From Planctomycetaceae bacterium (GTDB lineage: Bacteria > Planctomycetota > Planctomycetia > Planctomycetales > Planctomycetaceae), in the NCBI GenBank assembly GCA_947463775.1, contig CANHVD010000014.1:1-22407 (forward strand): a stretch of 22,407 bases of DNA, written 5' to 3'. Position 1 is the first letter of the stretch; every line of letters begins with the position of its first letter. Shown one piece after another: positions 1 through 8,643 of the stretch. The translations under genes were made by a program, and so were the position numbers. The notes under the pieces were generated by a model that saw only the letters and a program-made list of their open reading frames with translations, did not search any database and was not told where the DNA came from.

Positions 1-2
1 AG

Positions 3-2387
3 CCGTACGATCGATTCGTGCAGGAACAGTTGGCTGGCGACGAACTCTTTCCAGACAGCCCGGACGCACTGGTCGCGACCGGTTACCTGCGTCACTGGAT
101 TTATGAATACAACAACCGGGATGCTCGCGGGCAGTGGGATCTGATTCTCAATGAAGTTACCGACACAACGGGCGACGTGTTTCTTGGTGTGGGCCTGCAA
201 TGTGCCAAGTGTCATGATCACAAGTATGACCCGATTCTGCAAAAGGACTACTATCGTCTGCGTGCGTTCTTTGAAGCCATCCGTCCGGACGATAAGCGAG
301 TCGTGGCTTCTACCGCAGAGCAAAGCAGCCATGCGGAGCAACTAAAACAGTGGGAAGCCGCTACTGCCGATATCCGCGAAAAGATTGCCGCTCTGGAAGC
401 CCCTTATCGAGCCAAAGCGAAGCAGGATGCATTCGAGAAATTTCCGGCGGACATTCAAGAGTTGCTGAAGGCTGAGGAAGCGAAAAGGACTCCGCATGAA
501 CAACAGGTTTTTGAGATTGCCTGGCGCCAAGTCGACTACGAGTATGATGGGCTTGATAACCGGATCAAAGGCGACGACAAAGATAAGTTGCTGGCTTTGC
601 GACGTGAACTGGCAAAGCATGACGGCTTGAAGCCCAAAGCTCTTCCCACGGCACTTGTTGTTACCGATGTCTCAAACGAGGCACCCGTAACGAAAATTCC
701 GAAGCGGAAGACGGAAGTTGGGCCGGGAATTTTGAGCATTCTGAATCCCGATGAAATGAAGATTCCTGAGCTATCTCCACAGCAAACGACGACTGGTCGT
801 CGTGCAGCGTTGGCTCGGTGGGTAACTGAGCCGGATAATCCACTTACAACTCGAGTGATCGTTAATAGGATCTGGCAGGGCCATTTTGGACGCGGGTTGG
901 CTCAGAATGCCAGCGATTTTGGAACTCTGGGCGGACCTCCCACGCATCCTGAACTGCTGGATTGGTTGACACTGAACTTTGTTCGCGGTGGCTGGAGCAT
1001 GAAGAATCTCCATCGCCTGATTGTCACATCGGCAACCTACCGGCAGGCGGCCGAGCATTCTCACATGGCGGAGTATCAGTTGACGGATCCGTTGAATCGC
1101 GAATACTGGCGATTCTCGACTCGACGACTGGATGCTGAGCAGATCCGTGATGCGATCCTTGCGGCTTCTGGGCAGTTGGATCTGACTCCCGGTGGTCCTG
1201 GAGTTCAGTCAGATGTTCCTCGACGTTCCATCTATATGCGTGTGATGAGGAATGAGCGAGACTCCTTGTTGGATGCATTTGATCTGCCGTTGTTTTTCTC
1301 CAGCACATCATCTCGTGACACGACGACATCGCCCGTGCAGTCGTTGTTGCTCTTCAACAGTCAGATCATGATGAACCATGGAGCGAAGTTTGCGGCGTCG
1401 CTGTTGAGCACGCAGAAGGATGCAGCAACGGCACCTTTGACCGCTGCTCGTGTGAGTGCCTTGTGGCAGCGAGCCTTCGGACGCGAACCTTCTGAGACTG
1501 AAATTCGAGATGCGGAGCAATTCCTGAGCGAACAGAAGGAGCGAATTGTTTCCGAGCGTGGAAAAGTTGATACCGCATCAATTCCGATTGGTCGATTGCC
1601 TTATCGAGATGGTCAGGCTGTGATTGTGAATCCGGAAGACAAGCCATTGAGAATGGCAATCGACTCCAATGACGCACTGAATGCCACGGAGTTTACCATT
1701 GAGGCCTGTTTCCAGATTCGATCGATCCACGAGACTGGTGCTGTGCGGGCCATTGCGGCGAAGTGGAACGGAGATTCCGGGCAGGTCGGATGGATGCTTG
1801 GTGTTACGGGGAAAGGGTCGCGACGAAAACCGCAAACGCTGGTCATGCAGTTGTTTGGAAAGTCCGTCGATGGAAGTGTCAAAGAAGCGGCGTTGTTCTC
1901 TGATCAGCATATCGAGCTGAACACTCCGTACTTTGTCGCCGTGACATTTAAACCCGCGACAACCGTTTCGGAATCCGGAGTCGTGACTTTTCACCTGAAG
2001 AATTTGGCCAACGCAGATGAGATGCTCGGATCAGTATCCGTTGCTCACAGTGTGATTGACGGTCTGCAAAACAATTCGCCGCTTACGCTGGGATTCCGGC
2101 AGGGAGGTGCAGAAAGTAGTTTTGATGGGTTGATCGACGATGTTCGGCTGTCGGCCACGGCACTTGGGGTTGAGCAGCTATTACTGAACTCCGAAGGCCC
2201 CGGACCATCGACACTGGCCTTCTGGAAATTTGAGCCGGTTCCGGGACTCCTGGAAGATTCCAGCTCTCATTCGCGTCGTCTGTCCCTCCTTCGTCAGGAC
2301 TCATCCGCCGTTTCACCAGAGCAGGCCGCTCTGGCTGATCTGTGCCACGTCATTCTGAACTCCAACGAGTTTTTGTATGTGAAGTAG
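3..2387 (+). CDS. PSCyt2/PSD1 (DUF1549-DUF1553) protein with LamG-like insert, 5'-truncated
   Basis: The frame is open to the window edge and begins mid-domain with PYDRFVQEQLAGDEL, typical of the end of a PSCyt2 (DUF1549) block, so the true start lies upstream; the GTG at 18 is internal. A CAKCH (CxxCH) site at 201-215, followed by DHKYDP, is the family's haem-type motif. A charged, probably helical linker follows. PSD1 (DUF1553) begins near 790 (ALARWVTEPDNPLTTRVIVNRIWQ) and continues through HPELLDWL and the LDAEQIRDAIL block. From about 1620 to 2270 there is a LamG/concanavalin-like beta region (TEFTIEACF, FDGLIDDVRLS). The usual PSD1 ending, ADLCHVILNSNEFLYVK, comes only after it, so the lectin-like fold interrupts PSD1. 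These proteins are predicted to be exported; their biochemical role is not settled. The usual DUF1501 partner is not next to it here. Family assignment is firm, function unknown. Confidence 0.93.
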   Translation, partial: PYDRFVQEQLAGDELFPDSPDALVATGYLRHWIYEYNNRDARGQWDLILNEVTDTTGDVFLGVGLQCAKCHDHKYDPILQKDYYRLRAFFEAIRPDDKRVVASTAEQSSHAEQLKQWEAATADIREKIAALEAPYRAKAKQDAFEKFPADIQELLKAEEAKRTPHEQQVFEIAWRQVDYEYDGLDNRIKGDDKDKLLALRRELAKHDGLKPKALPTALVVTDVSNEAPVTKIPKRKTEVGPGILSILNPDEMKIPELSPQQTTTGRRAALARWVTEPDNPLTTRVIVNRIWQGHFGRGLAQNASDFGTLGGPPTHPELLDWLTLNFVRGGWSMKNLHRLIVTSATYRQAAEHSHMAEYQLTDPLNREYWRFSTRRLDAEQIRDAILAASGQLDLTPGGPGVQSDVPRRSIYMRVMRNERDSLLDAFDLPLFFSSTSSRDTTTSPVQSLLLFNSQIMMNHGAKFAASLLSTQKDAATAPLTAARVSALWQRAFGREPSETEIRDAEQFLSEQKERIVSERGKVDTASIPIGRLPYRDGQAVIVNPEDKPLRMAIDSNDALNATEFTIEACFQIRSIHETGAVRAIAAKWNGDSGQVGWMLGVTGKGSRRKPQTLVMQLFGKSVDGSVKEAALFSDQHIELNTPYFVAVTFKPATTVSESGVVTFHLKNLANADEMLGSVSVAHSVIDGLQNNSPLTLGFRQGGAESSFDGLIDDVRLSATALGVEQLLLNSEGPGPSTLAFWKFEPVPGLLEDSSSHSRRLSLLRQDSSAVSPEQAALADLCHVILNSNEFLYVK

Positions 2388-2397
2388 CGGATTTTCA

Positions 2398-2410
2398 TCA
2401 CGTAACGTGA
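2398..2410. repeat. 13-bp perfect palindrome downstream of the PSD1 gene
   Basis: TCACGT-A-ACGTGA lies 11 bases after the PSD1 stop codon. It is too short and lacks a T-run, so it is not an intrinsic terminator by itself. An ACGT-centred palindrome of this size could be a dimeric regulator site for the dksA-like/lspA unit, but nothing further supports that. Confidence 0.35.
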
Positions 2411-2600
2411 CTTCACAGCGGTTTCGCTAACGTACTGGAGACAGGCGAGGGAAAGATACCGTTCCAGTGTTTCCTCGGTGTTTTGCATGGGAAAAGTGCG
2501 CTTATCCGGTGAGGACGTGGATTGTTGAGCGAGTTTCTTGATCGCCTGTCGTGGGTTCCTTGACCGGGAAAACGGGCTTCTCAATAATCCGGCCCCTCAT

Positions 2601-2622
2601 AGGGACGTCGTCCGATGTCCCT
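2601..2622 (+). promoter_or_regulatory. Leader stem-loop upstream of the dksA-like gene
   Basis: AGGGACGTC (2601-2609) pairs with GATGTCCCT (2614-2622): nine base pairs with one G-U and a four-base GTCC loop. It ends 36 bases before the ATG at 2659, so it would sit in the 5' leader of the dksA-like/lspA mRNA if transcription starts upstream. There is no T-run, so it is not a terminator. If translation instead starts at the GTG at 2551, the stem would be coding. Confidence 0.35.
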
Positions 2623-2658
2623 GCCGCATCAACACTTTCCTCGCGGGGCTCTGCCAAA

Positions 2659-3048
2659 ATGAAGCCGGAAGAACTGATTGAATTTCGGAAGATGCTCAAA
2701 CTTCTGCAGGCGCGTTTGCGGGGAGACGTCGAGCAGCTTCAGGAAGAGGCGTTTTCCGGTTCCGAAGCGGGAAATGAGTCCCGATCGTCCAATCACATGG
2801 CGGAAATGGGCTCGGATGCGTGGGATCTGGAGTTTTCTCTGCAGCTTGTGGAAAGTGATCAGGGCGTGCTGGAAGAGATCTCGCACGCTTTGAAAAAGTT
2901 TGATAATGGTACTTACGGACTTTGCGAAGCCTGCACCGAGCAGGGTAAACCGGAAGCAAAGGCTCGTATCCCCAAGGTTCGCCTGCAGGCGATTCCTCAT
3001 GCTCGCAACTGTATTGAGTGTGAGAGGATCAAGGAAAAAGGTCGCTGA
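2659..3048 (+). CDS. DksA/TraR-family C4 zinc-finger protein
   Basis: A 129-residue protein from ATG 2659. The N-terminal half (about 1-80) is charged and helical, fitting the DksA coiled coil. The C-terminal part has a four-cysteine finger: C89-x2-C92 and C118-x2-C121 with GLCEAC and NCIEC contexts. Family members bind RNA polymerase through the secondary channel and modulate initiation. The coiled-coil tip of E. coli DksA carries DxxDxA; here the nearest match is D53-A-W-D56-L-E, so both acidic residues may be kept but not the alanine. A longer reading from GTG 2551 adds 36 residues unlike the family, and I reject it. The stop codon overlaps the lspA start by one base, which indicates an operon with translational coupling. 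Whether it acts like DksA is inference. Confidence 0.88.
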   Translation: MKPEELIEFRKMLKLLQARLRGDVEQLQEEAFSGSEAGNESRSSNHMAEMGSDAWDLEFSLQLVESDQGVLEEISHALKKFDNGTYGLCEACTEQGKPEAKARIPKVRLQAIPHARNCIECERIKEKGR

Positions 3049-3605
3049 TGAGCGCTTATCCACGGACTCGGATTGCTGTTTATTTCGTCCTGACAACCGT
3101 GGCATTGGCAACGGATTTGATCAGCAAGTCGATCATTTTCGGGCGACTCGGCGGAGTCTTTCAGGGGACAGGCTGGCTGGTTGATGGCTGGCTCAAGTTT
3201 GAGCTTCATACCAGCCTCAATGCCGGCGCGCTGTGGGGCATGGGGCAAGGTTTTGCTTCGGGGTTTGCGCTGCTGAGTATCGTAGCCGTCGTAGGGATTG
3301 TTTACTGGCTGTTCTTTCGAGCTGCTGCGGCCAGTCTTTGGTTAACGGTTGCTCTCGCTATGGTTTCTGGAGGAGCACTCGGAAACTGTTACGATCGACT
3401 CGGACTGCATGGCGAACATTTTCCGAACGATCCCGAACCCGCACTAGCCGTGAGGGACTTTTTGCGTTTCCGATTTGGGACGTATGACTATCCCATCTTC
3501 AACATTGCAGACTCATTCCTTGTCGCCGGCGCGATCATGTTGATGATTCAGTCCGTCAAGCAGGAAGAAGATTCAGTCCCGAATGAATCAACGGCTTCGG
3601 CGTAG
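3048..3605 (+). CDS. lspA: Lipoprotein signal peptidase (signal peptidase II)
   Basis: This inner-membrane aspartyl protease cuts prolipoprotein signal peptides ahead of the lipidated cysteine. The 185-residue product has four hydrophobic segments. It keeps the family motifs: TDLISK near residue 22, SLNAGALWG near 56, GGALGNCYDR with catalytic D116, and FNIADS with catalytic D155. The loop between the last two motifs is somewhat long (GEHFPNDPEPALAVRDF). The ATG overlaps the TGA of the dksA-like gene (TGATG), so ribosomes probably re-initiate here. The C-terminal tail after residue 171 is acidic and polar. The gene ends 21 bases before the convergent RND pump gene. Substrates in this window would include the LIFGC lipoprotein encoded at 9247-10200. 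Confidence 0.95.
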   Translation: MSAYPRTRIAVYFVLTTVALATDLISKSIIFGRLGGVFQGTGWLVDGWLKFELHTSLNAGALWGMGQGFASGFALLSIVAVVGIVYWLFFRAAAASLWLTVALAMVSGGALGNCYDRLGLHGEHFPNDPEPALAVRDFLRFRFGTYDYPIFNIADSFLVAGAIMLMIQSVKQEEDSVPNESTASA

Positions 3606-3626
3606 TTGATTCGGTTTCGATAGCTC

Positions 3627-6600
3627 TTAGTGGTGCTCTTCGGTCAATTCAACTTCTGACTGCTCTGCCCCGACAACGGACTCGGCGGCCTTTAGTCCGA
3701 ATAGCCAGAACAGCGCGGGATGCACGAAGAAGTCCAGCAATGTGGAACTGATGACACCGCCCAGAATCACGGTGGCCACGGGATAAAGGATTTCTTTGCC
3801 CGGCTGATCTGCAGCAAGGACCAGCGGGATCAGTCCGATACCCGCGGTCAGGGCCGTCATCAACACGGGGGCTAGTCGCTCCAGGCCTGCCCGGACAATC
3901 ATCTCTTTGGTCCATTGTTCGCCTTCGTAACGAACCAGATGCAGGTAGTGGTTCAAAAGCAGAATTCCGTTTCGAGACGCGATGCCTGCCAACGAAATAA
4001 AGCCAACCATCGCGGCGATTGTCAGAGTCTGATGCGTCAGTACAAGAGCTGCGACGGATCCGATAAAGGCCATCGGAAGAGCAGCCATGACCTGCAACGA
4101 CAGGTTGACTGATCGAAACATTGTGAACAGCACAAGGAAGACACCCAGCATTGCAACCAGAAACAGGAGTCCAAGCATGCGAGAGGCTTTTTGCTGGCTC
4201 TCGAACTGTCCGGCGAACTCTATGTAGTAACCCTGTGGCAGCGATGATTGCAGATCTTTTAGTTTCGCCTGAATCTCCTGCACGACATCAACGAGACCTC
4301 GATCTGCCACGTTGCACTGTACGACTATTCGACGGCGGACTTTTTCTCGATTGATCGTATTCGGGCCGCCGGATTCATAGATCCTGGCCACGGCTTCCAA
4401 TGGTACCTGCCCACCTTCTGGCAGATCGATCGCGAGGCGTCGCAAAGTATCGAGGTTTTCGCGGGCGTCTTCTTCCAGACGCAGGACGAGATCGAAAGAT
4501 CGCTGGCCTTGAAGAATCTCGGAGATACTGTGCCCGTTCATGGCGGTTTCGATGAACTCATTCACATCGGCCGCACTCAATCCATACTGGAGCAGACGGT
4601 CTCGGTCCAGTTCGATCCGTAATTGAGGCACCGTTGTTTGCTGTTCAACAATAAGATCTTTGACGCCGGGAACTGCTGAAATCACGCCTTTGACTTCGTC
4701 CGCTTTACGCCGCAGGATCTCAAGGTCGTCTCCGAAGATCTTGATCCCAATCTGAGCCTTTACACCTGACAGCATGTGCGAGATCAGATGTGAGATGGGC
4801 TGTTCAACGGCCGTGACGATGCCCGGGATGTCAGCCATGGCCTCGCGAAGTTCTTCTAATTGCTCTTCGCGATTGCGAGTTGACTGTGGATCCATTTCCA
4901 GGATGTATTCGCTGGCGCTGACAGGTTCGGCATGTTCATCCAGTTCCGCGCGGCCCGTTCGTCGGACGATCGAGACTACGTCCGATACTGCCTGTAGTCG
5001 TTCTTCAACGGTCTGATTGATTTGGTTACTCGTGGCCAGAGATGTTCCTGGAGGCAGCAGGACATTCAGTTGCACGGCCCCTTCATTGAATGCTGGCAGG
5101 AAGTCTCGATCCAGTCTCACCACAAACAATCCTGCCACCGCAACTGCAATCACTACGACCGCCAGATTGAGCCGTGGGAAGGCGAGACTAAAGCGAATGA
5201 CTTTGTCGGCGATCCATTTCAGACGTCTGAGCAGTGGTCCATCTTTCTCAGCATGGCTGGCAGTTTCATGTCCCAGCAACCAGTAGGAAAGAATGGGTGT
5301 TACGGTCAGAGACACGATCAGAGAAGAAAAGATGGAGACGACATAGGCAACACCCAGAGGAGTAAACAGACGCCCTTCCATGCCCTCCAGAGCGAACAGC
5401 GGGATGAAGACCAGACACACAATCAATGTGCTGAACACGATTGAATTTCTGACTTCGGTACTCGCCCGATAAACGACCAGCAGAGGTGGTAACGGTGATG
5501 AAGATTCACGGTTTTCTCGCAGACGGCGGAAGATGTTTTCGACGTCAACGATGGCGTCGTCGACAAGTTCTCCGATGGCAACGGCAAGGCCGCCAAGCGT
5601 CATCGTGTTGATCGACATCCCTGTGATCTTAAACACGATAACCGTCATCACCAGCGATAGAGGAATCGCCGTGAGTGAGATAAACGTGGTGCGAAAATTC
5701 ATTAGAAACAGAAACAGAATGATCACCACCAGAATGCCGCCATCTCGCAGCGCTTCGATCACATTGTGGATCGCTCGATCAATGAATGATTCCTGCGAAT
5801 ACATGGGTTCGATCTGGTAGTCATCAGGCAGCGAGGCTTTCAGTTCCTGAATGGCAGCCATGATTTTCTTTGTGATTTCTCGAGTATCCGCCCCCGGCTG
5901 TTTACTGATCGTCATTACCACAGACGGACCGCCTTCGAACTGGCCCGGTTCACCAGTGTCGGCATTGTTGGGTAACCGTCGATAAGCACTGCTGTCGCCA
6001 CGCTTGGCTTGAGCCGCCTCGGTAATCCTTGCGACCTGAGCTAACGCGACGGGTCGACCATCACGAATGGTGATGACAACCTTCTGCAGATCTTCAACGG
6101 TCTGAATTCTTCCAAGTCCGCGCACGAGTAGTTCATTGGGGCCCTGCTGATCGAGATAGCCACCGGTAGCATTCTGATTGCTGCGTTGCAGCGCTTCGCG
6201 GATCTGTCCCAGCGTAACGCCGTAATGTTGCAGAGATGATGGTTCCACCAGAACGTGAAACTGCTTGCGGCCGCCTCCCATGGTGAAAACCTGGGCGACT
6301 CCGGGAATGGTCAGGAGTCGTTGACCGATTACCCAGTCCGCCTGAGTTCGTAGTTCCACAGGATCCGTCTTGCTGTCTCGGCTCCACATACCCAGAACCA
6401 GAATTTGTCCCATAATGGACGAAACAGGCCCCAGTTGAGGCCGGACCCCCGGCGGCATTCTGTCGCTGACCGCCGCCAGTCGTTCGTTCACAATCTGGCG
6501 GTCGACGTAGATATCGCTGCCAAAGCCAAACTCCACATTGATGACGGCAAGTCCGATGCCTGATGTGCTGCGAACAGCCTGAACGCCCTGAGCTCCATTC

Positions 6601-6818
6601 AATGCGGTTTCGAGTGGAAACGTGATGCGAGTTTCCACTTCCTCAGGTGCAAGGCCAGGAGCCTCTACCATGACCACGACACGCGGTCGATCGAGATCCG
6701 GAAAGACGTCGATCGGCATTTTCAGGGCCGCCCAGGAGCCGTAGCCCAGCAGGAAGATTGCAACTGCAATCGTCAGCAGTCGTTGGTGCAATGCAAATCG
6801 GATGATGGCGTTGAGCAT
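3627..6818 (-). CDS. Heavy-metal-efflux-type RND permease (CusA/CzcA family)
   Basis: A 1063-residue inner-membrane proton antiporter with standard RND architecture: one N-terminal TM, a periplasmic porter domain, a TM bundle at about 360-515, a second porter domain, and TMs at the C-terminus. Typical blocks include MPIDVFPDLDRPRVVV, the TM4 motif GELVDDAIVDVEN (416-428) and HMLSGVKAQIGIKIFGDD. By eye, D420 and E427 match the proton-relay acids of CzcA TM4 while CzcA D402 aligns with A414; E417, D421 and D425 are extra acids. Of the three CusA substrate methionines only M682 seems kept, so Cu(I)/Ag(I) specificity is not supported. It lies 102 bases downstream of the adaptor gene on the same strand, probably in one operon. 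No TolC/CusC channel gene is adjacent. Substrate unknown; a divalent cation is the reasonable guess. Confidence 0.92.
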   Translation of the reverse strand: MLNAIIRFALHQRLLTIAVAIFLLGYGSWAALKMPIDVFPDLDRPRVVVMVEAPGLAPEEVETRITFPLETALNGAQGVQAVRSTSGIGLAVINVEFGFGSDIYVDRQIVNERLAAVSDRMPPGVRPQLGPVSSIMGQILVLGMWSRDSKTDPVELRTQADWVIGQRLLTIPGVAQVFTMGGGRKQFHVLVEPSSLQHYGVTLGQIREALQRSNQNATGGYLDQQGPNELLVRGLGRIQTVEDLQKVVITIRDGRPVALAQVARITEAAQAKRGDSSAYRRLPNNADTGEPGQFEGGPSVVMTISKQPGADTREITKKIMAAIQELKASLPDDYQIEPMYSQESFIDRAIHNVIEALRDGGILVVIILFLFLMNFRTTFISLTAIPLSLVMTVIVFKITGMSINTMTLGGLAVAIGELVDDAIVDVENIFRRLRENRESSSPLPPLLVVYRASTEVRNSIVFSTLIVCLVFIPLFALEGMEGRLFTPLGVAYVVSIFSSLIVSLTVTPILSYWLLGHETASHAEKDGPLLRRLKWIADKVIRFSLAFPRLNLAVVVIAVAVAGLFVVRLDRDFLPAFNEGAVQLNVLLPPGTSLATSNQINQTVEERLQAVSDVVSIVRRTGRAELDEHAEPVSASEYILEMDPQSTRNREEQLEELREAMADIPGIVTAVEQPISHLISHMLSGVKAQIGIKIFGDDLEILRRKADEVKGVISAVPGVKDLIVEQQTTVPQLRIELDRDRLLQYGLSAADVNEFIETAMNGHSISEILQGQRSFDLVLRLEEDARENLDTLRRLAIDLPEGGQVPLEAVARIYESGGPNTINREKVRRRIVVQCNVADRGLVDVVQEIQAKLKDLQSSLPQGYYIEFAGQFESQQKASRMLGLLFLVAMLGVFLVLFTMFRSVNLSLQVMAALPMAFIGSVAALVLTHQTLTIAAMVGFISLAGIASRNGILLLNHYLHLVRYEGEQWTKEMIVRAGLERLAPVLMTALTAGIGLIPLVLAADQPGKEILYPVATVILGGVISSTLLDFFVHPALFWLFGLKAAESVVGAEQSEVELTEEHH

Positions 6819-6920
6819 GGAAGTACCGGTGATACGGAGTGATTCGTCTTGAGGTCTGGACGCAACAGCAGTCTGTTACCTGGCAATGGCGGATTGAAGA
6901 ACTGGGCCTTACCGAGCCAC

Positions 6921-8384
6921 CTAGTGATTGTGGCCTGCGTGTGGATCGATCCCACCGCCAGCTTTATTGCGTACAGCCATCTGCATCTGGTGAGCGTTGC
7001 GCAGAGCAATCACGTCACCCGGGAATAACGCTCCATCATTGGCGAGAACAACAGACGATTGATCCTTGTGAATCACATGAACCGGGATCCGATCGAAGTG
7101 TTCTCCGTTCTGTTGGAAGACAAACGACTCCGCGCCTTCCTGAGCCACCGCATCGACCGGAACGACGATCTGATCTTTCCACTCTTCCACAGGAATCATC
7201 AGCTGCAGGCGTTGTCCGGGTTTGTATTTCCATGAGACAAACCGATTCCCTTCGTCGTCTTTCTGATCTCGAATGATTTCGTTTTCAAGGTCGACAAAGA
7301 ACTTCAGAGTGCGAGCGGTTTCATCAATTTCGCTGGCGATGAAAGAGATCGGTAAATTGTTCAACGTGATTCCGTCTGCGAACAGTGCCTGAGCCTTCCA
7401 GTTATTTGCTGTCGCTTTACTGATCGCATCGGCATCCTGCTCGAACGCACGTCCTTCGAAGTACAATCGGCTGTAGTCCGCCAGTGAACACAGCTTTCCG
7501 CCCTGTTCAATAGACTGTCCATGTTGCACATCCATTGATTCGATGATCAGGGGAGCCGCAGGATTCTTATTCAGTGCGACGGGGCGATAGACATCATTAC
7601 CCGAAAGTTTCAGTTCATTCTGAATCTGTTTGTTTTCAGGCACGGTGACGCTTAGTTCACTTAGAAGTCTTCGGTCCTTTTCGATTTGAGAAACCTGTCG
7701 TTCAGACAGTCCATGAAGTCTCAGTGCCTCGCGCTGTGCTCCCAGCAGGGCTTCCAGTTTTTCTTTGGCGTATTGGTGCTCCAGTACAGAGCGTGGAGGA
7801 ATCACGCCGCTGTCGACGCCGGCCTGCAATCGTTTGAGTTCTCTCTCTTCAACATCCAGTTCACCGAGTGCTCGCACGAATTCAGACTGTGACGCAACAA
7901 GTTCTTCGTGAGTCAGTCTGATTTGAAACAAGGGAGCCCCGGGTTCTACCGCTGATCCCGGAACTGCAGACACTTGTGTGACAACTCCTGTCATTGGCGT
8001 GGAAACCTGAACGACTGTCCGTCCGGGACGCTCAACGATCACCGCTGGCACAGAGATCGTTCGATAGTACGTGGCGGTTGTAATGGGTTTGAGAAACTCG
8101 GCCGTCAACCCAAGATTCTTCATCGCTTGTGCCGACAGTTCCAGTGATTCCACTTCAGCATGAGCAGCATGTTCCTCATGTCCCGCATGAGCATGCTCAT
8201 TATGGCCATGCTCGTCGTGCGCATGATCATCTTTCGCTGTCGCAGATTTCCCCACCATTTGATCGACCTTCGTGTTCAGCGAAGTCCACCAGAGGTTGCG
8301 TGAGGCATAAGCACCGCCAGCGAGTGCGCAGAGCATCAGGAGTTGAACCGGACGACTGGTCAGTTTTGAGCGAGAAGTATTCAT
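6921..8384 (-). CDS. RND periplasmic adaptor (HlyD/CusB family) with His-rich ends
   Basis: A 487-residue membrane-fusion protein that would link the RND pump to an outer-membrane channel. An N-terminal hydrophobic segment (about 12-28) anchors or exports it. A histidine cluster follows, with nine His between residues 54 and 75, and the protein ends in HAGHNH. The core shows the barrel-sandwich/lipoyl halves (VVQVSTPMTGVVTQVSAVPG; MDVQHGQSIEQGGKL), a helical hairpin rich in E, L, R and Q between them, then the beta-barrel region (GQRLQLMIPVEEW). The frame stays open up to 8522, but those 46 extra codons are unlike a signal peptide; ATG 8384 directly precedes the membrane segment and is preferred. 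His clusters in such adaptors usually mean metal binding. Together with the RND gene downstream this is a metal exporter. Confidence 0.9.
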   Translation of the reverse strand: MNTSRSKLTSRPVQLLMLCALAGGAYASRNLWWTSLNTKVDQMVGKSATAKDDHAHDEHGHNEHAHAGHEEHAAHAEVESLELSAQAMKNLGLTAEFLKPITTATYYRTISVPAVIVERPGRTVVQVSTPMTGVVTQVSAVPGSAVEPGAPLFQIRLTHEELVASQSEFVRALGELDVEERELKRLQAGVDSGVIPPRSVLEHQYAKEKLEALLGAQREALRLHGLSERQVSQIEKDRRLLSELSVTVPENKQIQNELKLSGNDVYRPVALNKNPAAPLIIESMDVQHGQSIEQGGKLCSLADYSRLYFEGRAFEQDADAISKATANNWKAQALFADGITLNNLPISFIASEIDETARTLKFFVDLENEIIRDQKDDEGNRFVSWKYKPGQRLQLMIPVEEWKDQIVVPVDAVAQEGAESFVFQQNGEHFDRIPVHVIHKDQSSVVLANDGALFPGDVIALRNAHQMQMAVRNKAGGGIDPHAGHNH

Positions 8385-8583
8385 CAGCGGAGATGTCCGA
8401 TTAAAGCAGAGTATGAAATCTTTTGTGCATGAATCAAAGATTGCTGCACACCGAACCGTGCGAAGGAAGTTTGCGTGATGTTGCCGCGGCTTGTCGGGAG
8501 CGATGGGTTGCGGGCCAGTCATGCACGGGCAGAAATAGAATCTGACAGTGCGACAAGAAAGAGCGGCGGCGGATGCAGCAGAA

Positions 8584-8619
8584 TTCAGGTGCTTGAAATG
8601 GAAGCGAGGCTCACCTGAA
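8584..8619. repeat. Inverted repeat between adaptor and Cys/His-rich genes
   Basis: TTCAGGTG (8584-8591) and CACCTGAA (8612-8619) are perfect complements separated by 20 bases, within the 259-base gap upstream of the adaptor ATG. Two half-sites about two helical turns apart could bind a dimeric repressor of the efflux genes, or form a weak hairpin after the Cys/His-rich gene. No T-run follows. I cannot choose between these. Confidence 0.25.
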
Positions 8620-8643
8620 ATCAGGCGATAGGCAAGCTGTACA

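Noticed and set aside
2551..2658. 36-codon extension of the DksA-like protein from a GTG
   Set aside because: Not conserved in character, and it crosses the leader hairpin at 2601-2622; ATG 2659 gives the usual family start.
5022..5444. Plus-strand open frame opposite the RND pump gene
   Set aside because: Antisense to conserved RND sequence; composition is low-complexity (Gln/His-rich) and mirrors the sense codons.
8385..8522. 46-codon N-terminal extension of the adaptor
   Set aside because: The ATG at 8384 precedes the membrane segment directly; the extension is unlike any adaptor N-terminus.
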